Of a DNA stretch of 32,094 bases, positions 25,588 through 32,094 are shown one piece after another. Under the pieces are notes generated by a model. That model did no database searches. It was not told the origin of the DNA and saw only the letters and a list, made by a program, of their open reading frames with translations. The stretch is taken from contig JAGGTI010000115.1 in assembly GCA_021163775.1 (NCBI GenBank), forward strand, positions 1 to 32,094. Reading direction: 5' to 3'. Origin of the DNA: Candidatus Zixiibacteriota bacterium. GTDB taxonomy: Bacteria; Zixibacteria; MSB-5A5; GN15; FEB-12. The first letter of the stretch is position 1; each line of letters starts with the position of its first letter. The translations under genes and the position numbers were made by a program.

Positions 25588-25616
25588 AATATACGCGGCG
25601 GCACAAGCTGTGCCAA
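25588..25616 (-). promoter_or_regulatory. ispD promoter, apparently leaderless, with palindrome in spacer
   Basis: On the minus strand TTGGCA (25611-25616), a 17-nt spacer and TATATT (25588-25593). Eight bases follow before ATG 25579, so transcription should begin at or within a base or two of the start codon. A 15-nt palindrome GGCACA-AGC-TGTGCC (25600-25614) overlaps the -35 and the spacer. It could be an operator. Confidence 0.72.
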
Positions 25617-25621
25617 CTCAA

Positions 25622-25778
25622 TTAAGTAGGTTGGTGGCTGGGGAACGAGAACCCGTTGGTCGCAGACTGGTAGGATGGAAGCCCACGCGACTTCGACACA
25701 GTGTGCCCGGCAGATGTCCACATCTGCCGCACGATGGCCTTGTGACTGGTTGGTGTGAGGAAAAGCCAAGCCAGAAGG
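25622..25778. repeat. Intergenic stretch with family B and D repeat pieces
   Basis: Contains the 26-nt family B unit (25703-25728, GTGCCCGGCAGATGTC...) identical in its core to 17048-17073. Near 25629 there is a GGTGGCTGG block shared with the palindromic element at 4196-4267. No gene is seen. Confidence 0.65.
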
Positions 25779-26444
25779 TCAAATATCGATTGGGATTCTG
25801 ATTTCTTTGCCCAGAATAGGCTTGGGGTAGAGTTGGGCGTAGGAAAAATGCCCAGCCTCAGGCGACGCTTTTCCGATCAAGATTATGGCACGGAAAGGGA
25901 CTGATGTATCGCCAAGTATTGCTGCAATCTCTTCTTCTGTGATGTTTGGCGTATTCTCCATGCTCACGACGAGGTGAAGGTGCTTGTCTGTCTGTTGGTG
26001 CCTGCATTTCTTCACTATGAGTTCGGCAAGCCTGCGATGTGCTATCCCATCAGGCGCGTACACGAATCTTGTTACCTGAAACCTAGCCGTCATTCCGCAG
26101 CTACTTACATGAATATCGACGTCCGTATCGCACACGAATTCTTGTTGGTTTTCCAGCAGCCGGTCGAGCGTCAGTGGACCTTCGGAGCAGTGCTCCTTCC
26201 AGCCGTCAGCGGCTGGAAATCCTATTATAGCAGCTTCTCTCAGATTTTCTTCTAGGAACTGAACCAGTATGTAGCCTATGAGAAGCTCGTGTACCTTCTT
26301 TGGTAAAGGTTGGGCAGTATCATACTTCCGCAGATACTCTGGTACGAGATGCTGATCAATGCCCAGCATACCACCTTCTCCCAAGCTGAGACGGCTTCCT
26401 ATACAACCGTTTTTCAGCGCACTTTTCTTCTTTTCGCCAGACAT
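25779..26444 (-). CDS. Unrecognised protein, possible nuclease-like fold
   Basis: A 221-aa protein with no signal peptide or membrane segment. I do not recognise the family. The centre has DTDVDIHV followed by RFQVTRFV, then LIVKKCRHQQTDKHLHLVVS. An acidic strand, a Q-x-T strand and a later hydrophobic strand appear in that order in some PD-(D/E)XK nuclease-like proteins, but one or more catalytic residues are not clear. Treat the fold as a guess. The ATG at 26444 lacks a ribosome site; ATG 26369, after GGGAGAAGGTGG, is an alternative start that removes 25 basic residues. It follows queA by 96 nt on the same strand and precedes the ispD promoter. Confidence 0.6.
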   Translation of the reverse strand: MSGEKKKSALKNGCIGSRLSLGEGGMLGIDQHLVPEYLRKYDTAQPLPKKVHELLIGYILVQFLEENLREAAIIGFPAADGWKEHCSEGPLTLDRLLENQQEFVCDTDVDIHVSSCGMTARFQVTRFVYAPDGIAHRRLAELIVKKCRHQQTDKHLHLVVSMENTPNITEEEIAAILGDTSVPFRAIILIGKASPEAGHFSYAQLYPKPILGKEIRIPIDI

Positions 26445-26540
26445 GGCTTAATGGTAACCACAAACTTCGGCCGGGTCCATCACATTTGAACACTCCCGAT
26501 AATGGCGTATTTGAGGACGGATCCGCCATACGGCTAAGAC

Positions 26541-27581
26541 TCAGAGGATCAACATAGCATCGCCATAACTGTAGAAACGATACTCCCGACCAACAGCTTC
26601 GGCGTAGGTCTCAAGAATCTTTTCCCGTCCGGTAAAAGCCGACACCAGCACCAATAGCGACGATTTGGGGATATGGAAATTTGTGATCAGGTGATCTACC
26701 AGATGGAATTCATGGCCCGGTTTGATATACAAGTTTACCATCTCAGCCAGTGGCTGAATCTGATTGTTCACAATCCGCGTCGACTCAAGCGTTCGCACCG
26801 AAGTCGTCCCAACTGCAAATATCCGCCCGCCTTCGCGTCTGGCCCGATTCAGGGTCGCCGCTACCGATTCCGATAGTTCGGCATATTCCTGATCTATCAG
26901 ATGATCTTCAATCGCCGCTGTTTTAATTGGCTTAAACGTTCCCGGACCAACATGAAGCGTGATCTCGCACACGCTTACCCCTTTGGCCGCTATCCGATTG
27001 AGCAGGTTGCGGGTAAAATGAAAACCAGCTGTCGGTGCCGCCACCGCTCCGGTCTTTTCTTCCCGCGAAAAAACAGTCTGGTAACGACGTACATCCATCG
27101 GCACAACGTCCCGGTTCACGTACTTCGGCAATGGTACATGACCATGACGAGAGATAATCCGCTCTCGAGCAGTCCGGGAAGAAAACAGCACTCGCCACCG
27201 TCCCCCGGTCAGATCAGCTTCCAGTACAACCTGGCCAGTATCAGGAAAGCTAATAATCTCCCCTTCCTTAAGACGTCTTGAAGGGTAAGCCAATGCTTCC
27301 CAGGCTTCTGCCGGATTGTCATCTGTCGGGCGAACCAGAAACAGTTCAACTTTGCCGCCAGTAGCCCGTTTGCCGAACAACCGCGCTTTGAACACTTTGG
27401 TGTTGTTTACCACCAGGGCATCGCCAGGGCGCAGATAATTAACAATGTCGCTAAATCGGCTATGGACAAGCTCACCCGTTGAACGATCCAGCACCAATAG
27501 CCGCGATTGGTCTCGATGGCGGGTCGGATACTGAGCAATCAGTTCTCGAGGGAGGTCGTAATCAAACAGGGATAACTTCAT
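26541..27581 (-). CDS. queA: S-adenosylmethionine:tRNA ribosyltransferase-isomerase
   Basis: QueA, 346 aa (the family is about 340-360), transfers the ribosyl part of SAM to preQ1 in tRNA to make epoxyqueuosine. It opens LSLFDYDLPRELIAQYP. DALVVNNTKVFKARL, VAAPTAGFHFT, ITLHVGPGTFKPI and NFHIPKSSLLVLVSAF are family signatures. The final YSYGDAMLIL is also typical. It is the next large gene after ruvB, a common arrangement in bacteria. tgt, which often follows queA, is not here. The ATG at 27581 has only a weak ribosome site. Confidence 0.96.
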   Translation of the reverse strand: MKLSLFDYDLPRELIAQYPTRHRDQSRLLVLDRSTGELVHSRFSDIVNYLRPGDALVVNNTKVFKARLFGKRATGGKVELFLVRPTDDNPAEAWEALAYPSRRLKEGEIISFPDTGQVVLEADLTGGRWRVLFSSRTARERIISRHGHVPLPKYVNRDVVPMDVRRYQTVFSREEKTGAVAAPTAGFHFTRNLLNRIAAKGVSVCEITLHVGPGTFKPIKTAAIEDHLIDQEYAELSESVAATLNRARREGGRIFAVGTTSVRTLESTRIVNNQIQPLAEMVNLYIKPGHEFHLVDHLITNFHIPKSSLLVLVSAFTGREKILETYAEAVGREYRFYSYGDAMLIL

Positions 27582-27626
27582 AGAGGGTTGGGTTAAGTAT
27601 TGTGGATCGAAACTGTTGAACGCCGA

Positions 27627-27938
27627 TCATTCGGCCCCAAACAGCGTGATATGGTCTATCCATATCTGGGTCAGGGCTTTTTGTTCCGGGGTAAGTTTAT
27701 GGGGAAGTTTGCGCCCCTCAAGATGCCTTCCAAGTGCCTCAAGTGCCATCTGAGTATCGCCAACTGTCAGGATTTCGCCAGTCTCCTCTTTGAGCTTATT
27801 GCGAAACTTGACGGTCTCCCGGATCAGTATATTGGTCACTTGAGTCGATTTCTGCTCACCGTTGCCCAAGTAACTACTCATAGAATCAACCAGAAGTCTG
27901 AGCTTTTCCTCTGAGAGCCTTGTACTCTTATCTGTCAA
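27627..27938 (-). CDS. Small unrecognised protein between ruvB and queA
   Basis: A 103-aa soluble, helical and charged protein (SEEKLRLLVDSM, KFRNKLKEETGEIL, LTPEQKALTQIWIDHI). I recognise no family. The start TTG at 27938 has AAAGGG six bases upstream, which supports translation. It lies 45 nt before queA and 153 nt after ruvB on the same strand. Its position in a conserved DNA-repair/tRNA-modification operon makes it worth testing for conservation. Confidence 0.65.
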   Translation of the reverse strand: MTDKSTRLSEEKLRLLVDSMSSYLGNGEQKSTQVTNILIRETVKFRNKLKEETGEILTVGDTQMALEALGRHLEGRKLPHKLTPEQKALTQIWIDHITLFGAE

Positions 27939-27971
27939 AATAAACCCTTTATTAATAATCCGTTAACCTGC

Positions 27972-28033
27972 CACCCGATCGTTGCAGTCACGAATTATCC
28001 TTATAATAATTTGCCCCCTTATAAGATCGGGTG
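27972..28033. promoter_or_regulatory. Inverted repeat in the ruvB-downstream gap
   Basis: A 9-bp perfect inverted repeat, CACCCGATC (27972-27980) and GATCGGGTG (28025-28033), encloses 44 AT-rich nt with two CTTATAA-like stretches. It lies between ruvB and the small unknown gene. It might be an operator pair, a structured leader or a processing site. No T-tract follows it. Confidence 0.45.
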
Positions 28034-28090
28034 CAAGTGAAATTAATCCACAATTGTCAGAATTCCTCACCCCCACCTTAATGTTATAGT

Positions 28091-29116
28091 TTAGAGCAAC
28101 GACTGTTGTTGGTTGTTATCCATAGACATACCGATATGTCGCGCCGCCTCTGCCGATATCACCCGACCTCGCCGAGTTCGCTGGATAAATCCAATTTTCA
28201 GCAGATATGGCTCCACCATATCAACCAGCGTATCGACCTCCTCGTTGAGAGTTGCCGCCAGTGCTTCAATTCCAACCGGCCCTCCCTTATAATACTGGAT
28301 AATAGTTTCCAGCAACTTGCGATCAAGGTTATCCAAACCGACCGAATCTATCCCTTCAACATTGAGTGCCTTGGTGGCAATCTCGGGTGTGACCGTACCA
28401 TTGCTCTTCACGGCGGCATAATCACGGACCCTGCGAAGCAATCGATTCGCTATGCGAGGGGTACCCCGCGACCGTTCTGATACAATTTCAGCCGCCTTCT
28501 CATCAATTTTGATCTCCAACAGTCCAGCTGATCTAAGAATCACCTGCTTAAGTTCTTCGTTTGTATAGAAATCGAGATGATAGTACAGCCCAAACCGATC
28601 CCTTAGTGGCGCAGAAAGCATCCCAGCCCTGGTAGTGGCACCGATCAGCGTGAATCGCTTGAGCGGCACGTTGATAACTTTGGCAAACGCCCCCTTGTCG
28701 ACCACAAAATCAACCTTGAAATCTTCCATCGCCGGGTAGATGAATTCCTCGATCACCGATGACAACCTGTGGATCTCATCAATAAACAGAATGTCCCCTG
28801 GATTAAGATTGGTGAGAATACCCATTAGATCACCGGCACGCTGGAGCGATGGCCCCGAGGTCGAAATGATCTTGGTCTTCATCTCCTGCGCGATGATATG
28901 TGCCAGGGTTGTCTTGCCCAATCCCGGTGGGCCATACAGAAGCAGGTGTTCAACCGGTTCACTTCTCCCCTGAGCGGCCTGAAGTAGAACTTCAAGTTTC
29001 TCGTGTAACTCGTGTTGCCCAATAAATTCGTCAAGACTATGCGGACGCAGTGAATATTGCGTAAGATCCTCATCCGAACCCAATTGATCACCCCCGACAA
29101 TTCGCTCGCGCCCCAT
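28091..29116 (-). CDS. ruvB: Holliday junction branch-migration ATPase RuvB
   Basis: An AAA+ hexameric motor of 341 aa that drives branch migration with RuvA. It opens with SLRPHSLDEFIGQ. Walker A is GPPGLGKTT (62-70) and Walker B LFIDEIHRL. The GATTRAG sensor region and the arginine finger RGTPRIANRLLRRVRDYA are present, as is the C-terminal winged helix (IGFIQRTRRGR). The ATG at 29116 shares one base with the ruvA stop (TGATG), so translation is coupled. Confidence 0.98.
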   Translation of the reverse strand: MGRERIVGGDQLGSDEDLTQYSLRPHSLDEFIGQHELHEKLEVLLQAAQGRSEPVEHLLLYGPPGLGKTTLAHIIAQEMKTKIISTSGPSLQRAGDLMGILTNLNPGDILFIDEIHRLSSVIEEFIYPAMEDFKVDFVVDKGAFAKVINVPLKRFTLIGATTRAGMLSAPLRDRFGLYYHLDFYTNEELKQVILRSAGLLEIKIDEKAAEIVSERSRGTPRIANRLLRRVRDYAAVKSNGTVTPEIATKALNVEGIDSVGLDNLDRKLLETIIQYYKGGPVGIEALAATLNEEVDTLVDMVEPYLLKIGFIQRTRRGRVISAEAARHIGMSMDNNQQQSLL

Positions 29117-29763
29117 CAGTCGCCACCCTTCGCACTCTGGCTTGACTTAAATATGAGCGAGATCAAATCCTCGGCCTGGTTTACTTTTGGGTTTTCTTTC
29201 AGTACAGCTTCAATCATCTCCGTTGCCTCAGTACGAGAATACTGAAGTTGCAACAAAATGTCCATCGCTTCCTCGACAAAAGGCTGAGCTACGCTCGTCC
29301 TGGCTACTAACGGTGCTGAATCCTTTGCCAAAGCAAATTTGGCACACTTACCGACCAACTCGGCGATAATCTTGTCAGCTAACCGTCCGCCGACCCCCGG
29401 CAAACGCTTGAGTTGGGCCGAGTCTTTCATCTCGATTGCCGCCGCCACCTCGCTTACAGGTAAGATCAGCGACTTGAGCGCCTTGCGGACACCCATCCCC
29501 GACACCTGGGTAAACAGCGAGAAGAACTCCCGATCAATCGGATCGATGAACCCGACCAGACGCGGGTAATGACTCGATTTCCGCTCACCAGCTTCGATAT
29601 AGTAAATCGTCTCAAATACGATTTCGCTCCCGACCCTGTTGCCACCCTTGAGCCGATCGGCCAGCGCTGAAGGCAAACGCACCTCGTAATACAGCCCCCC
29701 GTTTTCGACAAGTGCAAACTGGTCGGTGATTTGCTTGAGTGTGCCTTTCAGACGACTAATCAT
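29116..29763 (-). CDS. ruvA: Holliday junction-binding protein RuvA
   Basis: A tetrameric Holliday-junction-binding protein of 215 aa with this start (E. coli RuvA has 203). It begins MISRLKGTL, the family N-terminus. The OB domain and two helix-hairpin-helix motifs (LPGVGGRLADKIIAEL is the second) are visible, and the C-terminal RuvB-binding domain contains YSRTEATEMIEAVL. The ATG at 29763 overlaps the ruvC stop as ATGA and has GGAGG seven bases upstream. A longer frame to 29802 lies inside ruvC and is not needed. Confidence 0.97.
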   Translation of the reverse strand: MISRLKGTLKQITDQFALVENGGLYYEVRLPSALADRLKGGNRVGSEIVFETIYYIEAGERKSSHYPRLVGFIDPIDREFFSLFTQVSGMGVRKALKSLILPVSEVAAAIEMKDSAQLKRLPGVGGRLADKIIAELVGKCAKFALAKDSAPLVARTSVAQPFVEEAMDILLQLQYSRTEATEMIEAVLKENPKVNQAEDLISLIFKSSQSAKGGD

Positions 29764-30251
29764 GACAGCACCTCCCGTTGTTGAAGTGAGCGACAGTGAC
29801 AAAGTGCGACTGCCAAAGCATCGGCGACATCGGGCGGCTCGGGTACTTCCGCCAGACTAAGCGTGGAACGGATCATCAACTGCACTTGTTCCTTGGGTGC
29901 GCGTCCGTTGCCAGTGAGCGATTTCTTGACCCGAGTTGCGGCATAGGAATAAATCGGCAATCCGGCTTCGGCCGCCTTGAAAAAGATCACGCCGCGCGCG
30001 TGCCCCATGATAATCGCTGTCTTTGGATGCGCATAATGTGAGTAAAGTTCTTCGACCGCCATGACATCGGGTACGTACTGCGCGATGATCTGACCGATCT
30101 CTCGCCCGATCTCAGCCAGCCGCTCACCGGTGGACGCTTTTACTTTGGTACGGACGACTCCCGCTTCGACCAGCGTGATCTGCTGGTTGTTCTCATCGAG
30201 AATCCCGTACCCGGTGATATTCAATCCGGGATCAATACCTAACACTCGCAT
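29760..30251 (-). CDS. ruvC: Holliday junction resolvase RuvC
   Basis: A dimeric endonuclease of 163 aa that cuts Holliday junctions. The acidic catalytic residues are Asp7 (GIDPGLNITGYG), Glu67 or 68 (AVEELYSHY), Asp141 and Asp144 (PPDVADALAVALCH). The start is ATG 30251, which gives the normal N-terminus MRVLGIDPG. An open frame extends 41 residues further but crosses the promoter. No Shine-Dalgarno site is present: TATCAT is only 6 bases upstream, so the message is probably leaderless. It is the first gene of ruvC-ruvA-ruvB. Confidence 0.97.
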   Translation of the reverse strand: MRVLGIDPGLNITGYGILDENNQQITLVEAGVVRTKVKASTGERLAEIGREIGQIIAQYVPDVMAVEELYSHYAHPKTAIIMGHARGVIFFKAAEAGLPIYSYAATRVKKSLTGNGRAPKEQVQLMIRSTLSLAEVPEPPDVADALAVALCHCRSLQQREVLS

Positions 30252-30257
30252 GGGTAG

Positions 30258-30286
30258 ATGATATTGGGAACGAGCTGGGATTTCAA
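30258..30286 (-). promoter_or_regulatory. ruvC promoter, apparently leaderless
   Basis: On the minus strand TTGAAA (30281-30286), a 17-nt spacer and TATCAT (30258-30263), then six bases and ATG 30251. The predicted transcription start falls on the start codon. Confidence 0.72.
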
Positions 30287-30344
30287 ACAAAAAGAACGTG
30301 AGAGGTGGGAATGTGATGGGGTAACGGAAGTCATATTCTGGCAT

Positions 30345-30372
30345 GTGGCGGGTCCAAAGAAGGACCCGCCAC
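30345..30372. terminator. Strong hairpin downstream of the 30401-31225 gene
   Basis: A perfect 11-bp stem GTGGCGGGTCC / GGACCCGCCAC with a 6-nt loop, 28 nt after the stop of the gene at 30401. It has no T-tract on either strand, so it may stop or process transcripts without classical intrinsic termination. The GGCGGGTC core equals that of the hairpin at 9713. Confidence 0.55.
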
Positions 30373-30400
30373 ACAAAACTTGCTAGTATTTCGAACTGGG

Positions 30401-31225
30401 CTATAGATCAATCAATTTGCCATTATTATCCACAAAACTCTTGATCCCCCAATATGGGGGTTCATCGGTGAGTTCTATCACCACCCTATATATCTTGCTC
30501 TGGCCTAGCATTTCGTCAAGATATTCGAATAGTGAATCTAGGTCCGGCAACTTATCAGAATCAGGACTTAGCTGACTCTGAGAGCATCGTACCAAGACAT
30601 CTACATCACCTGAGTCCGTTGGGTATTTCACCTTGAAAAGATAGCCTGGCTCGGCACCAGTTGCCCCCCCCCTAATCACGGAGCCGTTTTCAATGAGAAG
30701 CTCTCTTAACTTGCGAAAGCCCTCCCTCCCAAGCTCTTGAAAGAAACCCGCACAAATGGCTGTCGAGACAAAAGTGATGACAATAATGGCAGTTGCGCCG
30801 GCGTCACGATCTACCTTTGATATGGCACTAATGCTTGTTTCCTGATCAGAGCAGGCTACGATTTTGTTCCCAAATTCATCGCCTAGCAACTCTTCGTCAT
30901 AGTAGACCGATATAGACGGCGCTCTACCGGAAGCATCGCGCATTTCTTTGTGACGTGTAGATAGGCTAAATCCACCCACTGGAATCTCCAGCGTTTCGAC
31001 ATACAAATCAACATCAATAATTATCGCAAGATTGCCATTAGAGAGTTTCTTCAATCTCTTATTGTAGCCCTTGCCACCTGGAGGAAGACTCTCATCGTGC
31101 CCCTGATTGAAGATGTAAGGATCGGACATTTGTGAAAATAACCGTTTTAGACCGGCCTCAGAGAACGTCTGTTTATTGGATTCCTGGTTAGTGCTTGCGA
31201 TAACTTGGCTTTTGAGCTGCCTCAA
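30401..31225 (-). CDS. Unrecognised membrane-segment protein
   Basis: A 274-aa protein that I do not recognise. The first 150 residues are polar. One hydrophobic segment, GATAIIVITFVSTAICAGFF, lies at about residues 145-165, followed by QELGREGFRKLRELL. The C-terminal 100 residues look like an alpha/beta domain (FKVKYPTDSGDVDVLV, YRVVIELTDEPPYWG). This arrangement, a single helix with the pattern G-F-F-x-x-L-G and then a small globular domain, occurs in many uncharacterised bacterial proteins. TTG at 31225 has AGGAG seven bases upstream. It lies 104 nt after the 31329-31913 gene on the same strand. Confidence 0.7.
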   Translation of the reverse strand: MRQLKSQVIASTNQESNKQTFSEAGLKRLFSQMSDPYIFNQGHDESLPPGGKGYNKRLKKLSNGNLAIIIDVDLYVETLEIPVGGFSLSTRHKEMRDASGRAPSISVYYDEELLGDEFGNKIVACSDQETSISAISKVDRDAGATAIIVITFVSTAICAGFFQELGREGFRKLRELLIENGSVIRGGATGAEPGYLFKVKYPTDSGDVDVLVRCSQSQLSPDSDKLPDLDSLFEYLDEMLGQSKIYRVVIELTDEPPYWGIKSFVDNNGKLIDL

Positions 31226-31328
31226 TGTTCATCTCCTTGAATCTGATCAAGGCCCGGTGGCCCGATGATAGTTGCCCTATCCGCAAGAGGTGGTCCAGGG
31301 CCCAGTAGGAAGCGCTGGGTTCTGTGGT

Positions 31329-31913
31329 CTACCCCACCGCTTGGTTTTCTATACCCAAAATACCCCTGAAGCTGTTTTCCAACTGTATCTTCAGAATCGG
31401 TGCCTGTTCGTCGATCTGTTCCCATGCGTCATCCCATACGCGTCGTGCCTCTTTGTATTCACCGCCCTCACGTACCAGTATTGAGAGTTCAAATTTATTG
31501 GCAGCGTCACGAAATATTTTGAGAAGTGAGTCGACTTTCTTTGCATGCCGTTCTTCGAAGAAAATGCGGTGTTCATCATAGTATGTCATGAGGCTGGTAT
31601 AGTCCCGTGACGCCTCAATGGCCTTCTCCTTCACAGGCGACTCACCAGACCACTGAACTATATTTATCAGGGAACGAAGACTGCGATGCGATTGTACGAT
31701 TTTCTTGTACACTTCCTTAATCACCGCGACCCGTTCACCATGCAATTGTTCATATCTAATTCTGTGGGTTATTGCGTCCTTCTCCAAATTGGACTTGAAT
31801 TTCTCCAAATCACGGCTTAGCATCTGCTTGAAAGCCGCACGAGCCAGCAACGACACAGCAGCAACTACAATACCGAATACCCCAATATTATTTGCGAGTT
31901 CAAACCAATCCAT
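31329..31913 (-). CDS. Unrecognised membrane-anchored coiled-coil protein
   Basis: A 194-aa protein with an N-terminal transmembrane helix (about residues 6-27, NNIGVFGIVVAAVSLLARAA). A long helical, probably coiled-coil body follows, with SRDLEKFKSNLEKDA and RYEQLHGERVAVIKEVYKKIV. Proteins of this layout are common as hypothetical genes in bacteria, often in variable regions. No function is established. The ATG at 31913 has GAGGT nine bases upstream. It precedes the 30401-31225 gene on the same strand and may be its operon partner. Confidence 0.75.
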   Translation of the reverse strand: MDWFELANNIGVFGIVVAAVSLLARAAFKQMLSRDLEKFKSNLEKDAITHRIRYEQLHGERVAVIKEVYKKIVQSHRSLRSLINIVQWSGESPVKEKAIEASRDYTSLMTYYDEHRIFFEERHAKKVDSLLKIFRDAANKFELSILVREGGEYKEARRVWDDAWEQIDEQAPILKIQLENSFRGILGIENQAVG

Positions 31914-32094
31914 ATTGAAGTTACCTCATGTGTTGTTTGAAGACCGAGTGGCCCAGCCATTAGGACCGGTTCTATCTTTCCTCAATCCATTCCCAATTTG
32001 CCTAGTATCTTACATGGCATGATAACCCCACAATCAGCTTGAGCTTCCCCCCGTTAAGTGGACAAGTTAACAAGCAATTGTTATCACCTGTTCT
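31914..32094. other. Window edge, no gene seen
   Basis: The 181 nt contain no open frame I can support and no palindrome or promoter that stands out. The next gene upstream on the minus strand is outside the window. Confidence 0.4.

Noticed and set aside
31222-31425. Minus-strand open frame of 67 codons between two unknown genes
   Set aside because: It overlaps the end of the 31329-31913 gene by nearly 100 bases and has low-complexity Gly/Arg/Pro composition.

Overview
The window carries a bacterial chromosome segment that alternates conserved housekeeping operons with secreted or lipid-anchored proteins of unclear role. Cysteine-type (lipobox) signal peptides, Ig-like and beta-propeller lipoproteins, TPR/PEGA membrane proteins and a Bacteroidetes-like transglutaminase lipoprotein suggest a Gram-negative member of the FCB superphylum. 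A Zixibacteria-like lineage is my best guess, but that is inference: no rRNA gene or tRNA gene is visible. Shine-Dalgarno sites and sigma70-type promoters (TTGACA-17-TATAAT-like) are easy to read, and GTG and TTG starts are common.

Layout. 1-425 is repeat-rich and non-coding. 426-4110 (minus) encodes two membrane histidine kinases with no response regulator in view. 4716-6242 (minus) is a lipoprotein whose N-terminal domain resembles an anti-sigma-K fold. 6478-8978 (plus) holds a TPR/PEGA membrane protein and a small two-CW protein. 8990-13016 (minus) holds lexA, an EF-G-like GTPase, an HsmA-family membrane protein and a short RlmB-type methyltransferase. 13157-19032 (plus) is a run of three lipoproteins: a beta-propeller, an Ig-like multidomain protein and a transglutaminase. 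The spaces between them hold palindromic repeats and a MITE-like element.

19430-31913 is entirely minus strand. In transcription order it contains two unrecognised proteins (31913 to 30401), ruvC-ruvA-ruvB, a small unknown gene, queA, another unknown, then ispD-ispF-dedA-ddl-HAD and finally M42 peptidase-cysS. The ruv genes overlap at stop/start codons and form the Holliday-junction module. The ispD-ispF-dedA-ddl genes also overlap and link isoprenoid precursor synthesis, carrier-lipid membrane function and peptidoglycan precursor synthesis. Both operons seem to start from promoters placed so close to the first ATG that the mRNA would be leaderless.

The least ordinary content is the dispersed palindrome families with compensatory changes, the MITE-like element at 17143-17344, the leaderless promoters, the RlmB homologue lacking its N-terminal domain, and the unrecognised genes at 25779-26444, 30401-31225 and 31329-31913. 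I did not find a clear-cut new defence or metabolic system.
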